64,000 nucleotides of DNA. Source: Haloferax massiliensis. Its GTDB lineage: Archaea; Halobacteriota; Halobacteria; Halobacteriales; Haloferacaceae. This document shows positions 60,252 to 64,000 of the stretch, one piece after another. The number at the start of each line of letters is the position of its first letter. Within the stretch, counting starts at the first letter, position 1. Made by a program: the position numbers and the translations under genes. The DNA is taken from positions 248,001 to 312,000 of the forward strand of contig NZ_CSTE01000003.1 in the NCBI RefSeq assembly GCF_001368915.1, given 5' to 3'. The notes beneath the pieces are model-generated. The model saw only the letters and a program-made list of their open reading frames with translations, did not search any database and was not told the origin of the DNA.

Positions 60252-63200
60252 ATGGCGACGCAGGAACGACCCGACGACCCCCGCGGCGACCGGCAGGCCG
60301 ACCCGCCCGCTGACTCGCGGGTCGACCCCAGTAACGACCCGCGCGCCGACTACGACTACGTCGGCGGCGACACCGACCGCGAGGCGCTCGTCTCCGACCT
60401 CGACCGCCTCGTCGACGGAGACGTGCGGTTCGACGAGTACACCCGACAGCTGTACGCGACCGACGCCTCGGCGTACGAAGTGCTCCCCGTCGGCGTCGTC
60501 ATGCCGGCCTCGACCGCCGACGTGGCGGCCGTCGTGGAGTACTGCGCCGACCGCGAGATTCCCGTCCTCCCCCGCGGCGGCGGCACGAGCCTCGCCGGAC
60601 AGGCCGTCAACGAAGCCGTCGTCCTCGACCTCTCGCGGCACATGGACGGCGTCGAGTCGGTGGACGCCGAGGCGGCGACGGCGACCGCGCAGGCCGGAGT
60701 CACGCTCGCGGACCTCAATAACTCCGCGGCCGACCATGGTCTCACGTTCGGCCCGGACCCCGCCGCGGGCGACCGGAGCGTCCTCGGGGGCGCTATCGGC
60801 AACAACTCCACCGGCGCGCACTCCCTGAAGTACGGCAAGACCGACTACTACGTCGAGGAGTGCGAGGTCGTCCTCGCCGACGGGAGCGTCCACCGCTTCG
60901 GCGAGGTGCGCGTGGACGACCTCCGGGAGAAGGCCGACCCCGAGAGCGACGCGTGGGGGGCCGACGGCCCGGCGAGTCCGCTTCTCCCCCGAATCTACGC
61001 CGAGGTCGTCCGCGTGCTCGACGAGGAACGCGACGAAATCGACGCCCGCTACCCGGACCTCAAGCGCAACGTCTCCGGCTACAACCTCGACGCGCTGGTC
61101 GAGGAGGCTCGCGGGGAGCGCCCGCTGGCCGACGGGACCGGTACCGACCCGGACTGCGAGTCCGGGACCGTGAACCTCGCGCGCCTGCTCGCCGGGAGCG
61201 AGGGGACCCTCGCCGTCGTGACCGAGGCGACCGTCTCGCTCGAACCGCTCCCGGAGACGAAGGCGGTCGCGCTCCTCACCTACGAGGACGTGTTCGACGC
61301 CGCCGCCGACGTGGCCTCCATCCTCGACCACGACCCGGCGGCGGTCGAACTCATCGACGACGTGCTCATCGACCTCGCGCTCGACACCGCCGAGTTCCAC
61401 GACGTGGCCGCGTCGCTCCCCGACGGGACCCGCGCGGCCCTGCTGGTCGAGTTCTACGCCGACTCCGACGCCGAGGGCCGGCGGAAAGTCGCCGACCTGC
61501 TGACGGCCCGCGCGCCCTCGGTGACGCCGGAGGCGACGCCGTCTTCGGGCGTCGGCGTCGCCGACGACGCCCGCGCGTTCGACGCGCTGGAGGCCCACGA
61601 CGAGGCGGCCCGCGCGGGGCTCTGGGAGATGCGCAAGGCCGCCGCGCCCATCCTGCTCTCGCGGACGACCGACGAGAAGCACATCTCGTTCATCGAGGAC
61701 TGCGCCGTGCCGGCCGACGAACTGCCGGGGTACGTCGAGCGCTTCCGCGAGGTCATCGACGACCACGACGCCAACACGAGTTTCTACGCCCACGCGGGCC
61801 CGGGCGTGCTGCACGTCCGCCCGCTGGTCAACACGAAGACGCTCGACGGCCTCGACTCGTTCGAGACCATCGCCGACGAGGTGACGGAGTTCGTCGTCGA
61901 GGCCGGCGGGTCGGTGTCGGGCGAACACGGCGACGGCCGCGCGCGGACCCAATGGAACCGCAAGCTGTACGGCGACCGCCTCTGGAACGCCTTCCGCGAC
62001 CTCAAAACCGCGTTCGACCCCGACTGGCTCCTGAATCCGGGGCAGGTCTGCGGCGACGTGTCGATGACCGAGAACCTCCGCTTTTCCCCCGACTACGAGT
62101 TCGACGCCGGTTTCGACCCCGAACTCCACTGGGACACCGAAAACGGCTTTCGGGGGATGGCGGAGCTCTGCCACGGTTGCGGCGGCTGTCGGGGCGACCA
62201 ATCGACCACCGGCGGCGTGATGTGTCCGACCTACCGCGCCACGGAAGAGGAAGGACTGTCGACCCGCGGCCGGGCGAACATGCTCAGACAGGCGATGAGC
62301 GGCGACCTCGACGCCGACGCGACGGACACCGAGTTCATGCGCGAGGTGCTGGACCTCTGTGTCGGCTGTAAGGGCTGCGCCCGCGACTGCCCGAGCGAGG
62401 TCGACATGGCGAAGCTCAAAGCCGAGGTCGAACACGCCCACCACCAGCGCGAGGGCGCGAGCCTCCGGGACCACCTGTTCGCCGAGGTGGACCGCCTGAA
62501 CGAACTGGGGTCGCGGCTCGCCCCGCTTTCGAACTGGGCGGCGAAGATTCCGGGCGCGCGGACGGTCATGGAGAAGACCGTCGGCGTCGCCAAGGAGCGG
62601 TCGCTCCCGACGTTCCACAGCGAGTCGCTGGAAGAGTGGTTCGAGGCGCGCGGCGGCGCTCGCGTCCCCGAGGCCGAGGCGACCGACAAGGTGCTTCTGT
62701 TCCCGGACAGCTACACCAACTACAACCACCCCGACGCGGGGAAGGCCGCGGTTCGCGTCCTCGAAGCCGCCGGCGTCCACGTCTCGATTCCCGACGACGT
62801 GACCGCGACCGGCCGCCCGGCCCACTCGAAGGGCTTTCTCGACCGCTCGCGGGCGCGCGCCGAGACGAACGTCGACGCGCTCGCACCCCGCGTCGAAGCC
62901 GGCTGGAGCGTCGTCCTCGTCGAGCCGTCCGACGCGGTCATGCTCCAGTCGGACTACCTCGACCTGCTTTCGAGCGAGGACGCCGAGCGCGTCGCCGCCG
63001 AGACCTACGGCGTCATGGAGTACCTCGATTCGAAGCGCCTCGTGGAGGACCTCGACTGCGACGCCGCAACGTCGGCGGGCGCGGACGACGAGACGCTGAC
63101 GTACCACGGCCACTGCCACCAGAAGGCGACGCGAAAGGACCACCACGCGGTGGGCGTCCTCCGGCGCGCCGGCTACGACGTGGACCCGCTCGATTCGGGC

Positions 63201-63416
63201 TGTTGCGGCATGGCCGGGAGCTTCGGCTACGAGGCCGAACACCACTCGCTGTCGAAGGCCATCGGCGGCATCCTCTCGGACCAAATCGGCGAGAGCCGCG
63301 GCGACACCGTCGTCGCCCCCGGCGCGTCGTGTCGGACGCAACTCGAAGACATGGACGGCGCGGCCGACGACCCGCCACATCCGATAGAGAAGGTCGCCGA
63401 CGCGGTCGCTGACTGA
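60252..63416 (+). CDS. large FAD-linked oxidase with Fe-S and CCG domains (D-lactate dehydrogenase type)
   Basis: A protein of 1054 residues made of three joined modules. An FAD-binding type-4 domain (about 60-300) has VLPRGGGTSLAGQAVNEAV and an FAD-oxidase C-terminal domain follows to about 600. Two 4Fe-4S motifs lie near 640 (CHGCGGCRG...) and 702 (CVGCKGCARDCPSEV). A cysteine-rich CCG domain has HCHQKAT and GCCGMAGSFGYE near 983. The order is that of GlcD-GlcF or Dld fusion proteins that oxidise D-2-hydroxyacids and pass electrons to the membrane chain. The first 35 residues are Asp/Arg/Pro-rich and disordered. Confidence 0.93.
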   Translation: MATQERPDDPRGDRQADPPADSRVDPSNDPRADYDYVGGDTDREALVSDLDRLVDGDVRFDEYTRQLYATDASAYEVLPVGVVMPASTADVAAVVEYCADREIPVLPRGGGTSLAGQAVNEAVVLDLSRHMDGVESVDAEAATATAQAGVTLADLNNSAADHGLTFGPDPAAGDRSVLGGAIGNNSTGAHSLKYGKTDYYVEECEVVLADGSVHRFGEVRVDDLREKADPESDAWGADGPASPLLPRIYAEVVRVLDEERDEIDARYPDLKRNVSGYNLDALVEEARGERPLADGTGTDPDCESGTVNLARLLAGSEGTLAVVTEATVSLEPLPETKAVALLTYEDVFDAAADVASILDHDPAAVELIDDVLIDLALDTAEFHDVAASLPDGTRAALLVEFYADSDAEGRRKVADLLTARAPSVTPEATPSSGVGVADDARAFDALEAHDEAARAGLWEMRKAAAPILLSRTTDEKHISFIEDCAVPADELPGYVERFREVIDDHDANTSFYAHAGPGVLHVRPLVNTKTLDGLDSFETIADEVTEFVVEAGGSVSGEHGDGRARTQWNRKLYGDRLWNAFRDLKTAFDPDWLLNPGQVCGDVSMTENLRFSPDYEFDAGFDPELHWDTENGFRGMAELCHGCGGCRGDQSTTGGVMCPTYRATEEEGLSTRGRANMLRQAMSGDLDADATDTEFMREVLDLCVGCKGCARDCPSEVDMAKLKAEVEHAHHQREGASLRDHLFAEVDRLNELGSRLAPLSNWAAKIPGARTVMEKTVGVAKERSLPTFHSESLEEWFEARGGARVPEAEATDKVLLFPDSYTNYNHPDAGKAAVRVLEAAGVHVSIPDDVTATGRPAHSKGFLDRSRARAETNVDALAPRVEAGWSVVLVEPSDAVMLQSDYLDLLSSEDAERVAAETYGVMEYLDSKRLVEDLDCDAATSAGADDETLTYHGHCHQKATRKDHHAVGVLRRAGYDVDPLDSGCCGMAGSFGYEAEHHSLSKAIGGILSDQIGESRGDTVVAPGASCRTQLEDMDGAADDPPHPIEKVADAVAD

Positions 63417-63497
63417 GGAGCGCGCCGAAAAAGAAACCGGACCGCACCGCGGCCCTCGGGTCGCGGGTCGATTGGGGGTCGCGCGAGGCTCAGCCGC

Positions 63498-64000
63498 TCA
63501 GGGCCAGAGACCCCGCGTCTCCTTCGCGCCGCCGATGCGGGAGAGCGCGACGACGTAGGCCGCGTCGCGCCACGTCAGGTCGCGTTCTTCGACGTGTTCG
63601 CGGACCGCGTTCCACGCCTTGAGCATCTCGGCTTCGAGTTCCTCGTGGACGCGTTCGAGCGACCACTGGCGGCGGTTGATGTCCTGGAGCCACTCGAAGT
63701 ACGAGACCGTCACGCCGCCGGCGTTGGCGAGGATGTCGGGGAGGACCGGAATCCCGCGCTCTTCGAGGACGGCGTCGGCCGCGAACGTCGTCGGCCCGTT
63801 CGCGCCCTCGACGACCATCTCCGCCGAGACGGCGTCGACGTTCTCGGTCGTGATGACGTTCCCGATGGCCGCGGGGATGAGCACGTCAACGTCGAGTTCG
63901 AGCAGTTCCTCGTTCGTGAGCGACTCGGGGGCGTCGTAGCCCGACACCATGCCGGGGCGCTCGTCGTGGCCCTCGACGTCCTGCGTGTCGAGGCCGGCGG
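63498..64000 (-). CDS. C-terminal part of Glu/Leu/Val dehydrogenase (glutamate dehydrogenase), cut by the window
   Basis: The last 167 residues of the gene are visible, starting beyond 64000 and stopping at 63498. [60 protein letters not shown] and [12 protein letters not shown] are textbook C-terminal wording of NAD(P)-dependent glutamate dehydrogenase. It would recycle glutamate to 2-oxoglutarate for the neighbouring aminotransferases. It converges on the FAD-oxidase gene with 81 bases between stops. Confidence 0.95.
   Translation of the reverse strand, partial: AGLDTQDVEGHDERPGMVSGYDAPESLTNEELLELDVDVLIPAAIGNVITTENVDAVSAEMVVEGANGPTTFAADAVLEERGIPVLPDILANAGGVTVSYFEWLQDINRRQWSLERVHEELEAEMLKAWNAVREHVEERDLTWRDAAYVVALSRIGGAKETRGLWP

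Noticed and set aside
59217-63380. A 1387-codon open frame on the minus strand
   Set aside because: It is an antisense shadow of the D-hydroxyacid dehydrogenase and FAD-oxidase genes, caused by GC3 bias. The product is Arg/Val/Gly-rich with no domain.
1-64000. CRISPR arrays, rRNA, tRNA, intact insertion sequences or prophage genes
   Set aside because: Read-through of intergenic regions showed no regularly spaced repeats, no transposase or integrase motifs and no recognisable structural RNA.

Overview
The window is chromosome- or megaplasmid-like DNA from a halophilic archaeon, most likely of the Haloferax/Halogeometricum type. The signs are high G+C with strong GC3 codons, acidic predicted proteins (many D/E-rich surfaces, often ending in acidic tails), twin-arginine plus lipobox signals on binding proteins, archaeal TATA boxes about 25 bases before ATGs (leaderless genes), deoxyhypusine synthase, an archaeal ubiquitin-like modifier, haloarchaeal PAS histidine kinases and tungsten-type aldehyde ferredoxin oxidoreductase. 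No rRNA, tRNA, CRISPR array or intact insertion sequence was seen.

Layout. 1-6.4 kb: the end of an unknown gene, two overlapping membrane-protein genes, a frameshifted formylglycine-generating enzyme gene, an HdeD-like protein and an AI-2E-family permease. 6.4-11.8 kb (minus): an ECF-type importer (T protein, double ATPase, likely S component) with a TIM-barrel isomerase and a ComB-like phosphatase upstream. 12.5-20.5 kb: DoxX-like protein, deoxyhypusine synthase, a four-gene ABC importer whose first permease is frameshifted, small membrane proteins and a winged-helix/DUF7521-like pair. 20.8-25.1 kb: LolA-like secreted protein with a clear terminator, a double-PAS histidine kinase, an AT-rich tract of degenerate GATTATYC repeats, and a nucleoside deaminase. 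25.1-35 kb: a pentose-polymer locus with a remnant of an FAH-type sugar-acid dehydratase, a MalK-type ATPase, binding protein, two permeases, a YesL-like protein, a Tat-exported sialidase-fold (GH93-like) enzyme and a cytosolic GH51 arabinofuranosidase. 35-37.3 kb is a gene desert. 37.3-46.9 kb: acetamidase/formamidase with a zinc ribbon, a MoaD/SAMP-like protein, a four-gene surface-glycan operon (GT2, GT4, GtrA-DUF2079 fusion, sulfatase-like), a deletion scar of a peptide ABC operon, and an inositol-phosphatase-family enzyme. 47.6-64 kb: an IclR regulator, AOR, two class-III aminotransferases, RidA, BCCT transporter, threonine ammonia-lyase, M20 amidohydrolase, D-2-hydroxyacid dehydrogenase, a large FAD/Fe-S oxidase and the end of a glutamate-dehydrogenase gene.

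How the parts may work together. The clearest functional unit is arabinan/arabino-oligosaccharide use: secreted hydrolase, ABC import, cytosolic GH51. The right-hand quarter looks like amine or amino-acid breakdown: BCCT uptake, transamination to an aldehyde, AOR oxidation, RidA protection from imines, and glutamate/2-oxoglutarate cycling by GDH. The ECF/ComB/TIM-barrel block is the most open-ended system, since its substrate cannot be read from the sequence.

Two genes carry apparent one-base deletions in GC-rich stretches, and three intergenic regions hold recognisable gene relics, so the window records gene decay, or some base-call errors, alongside intact operons.
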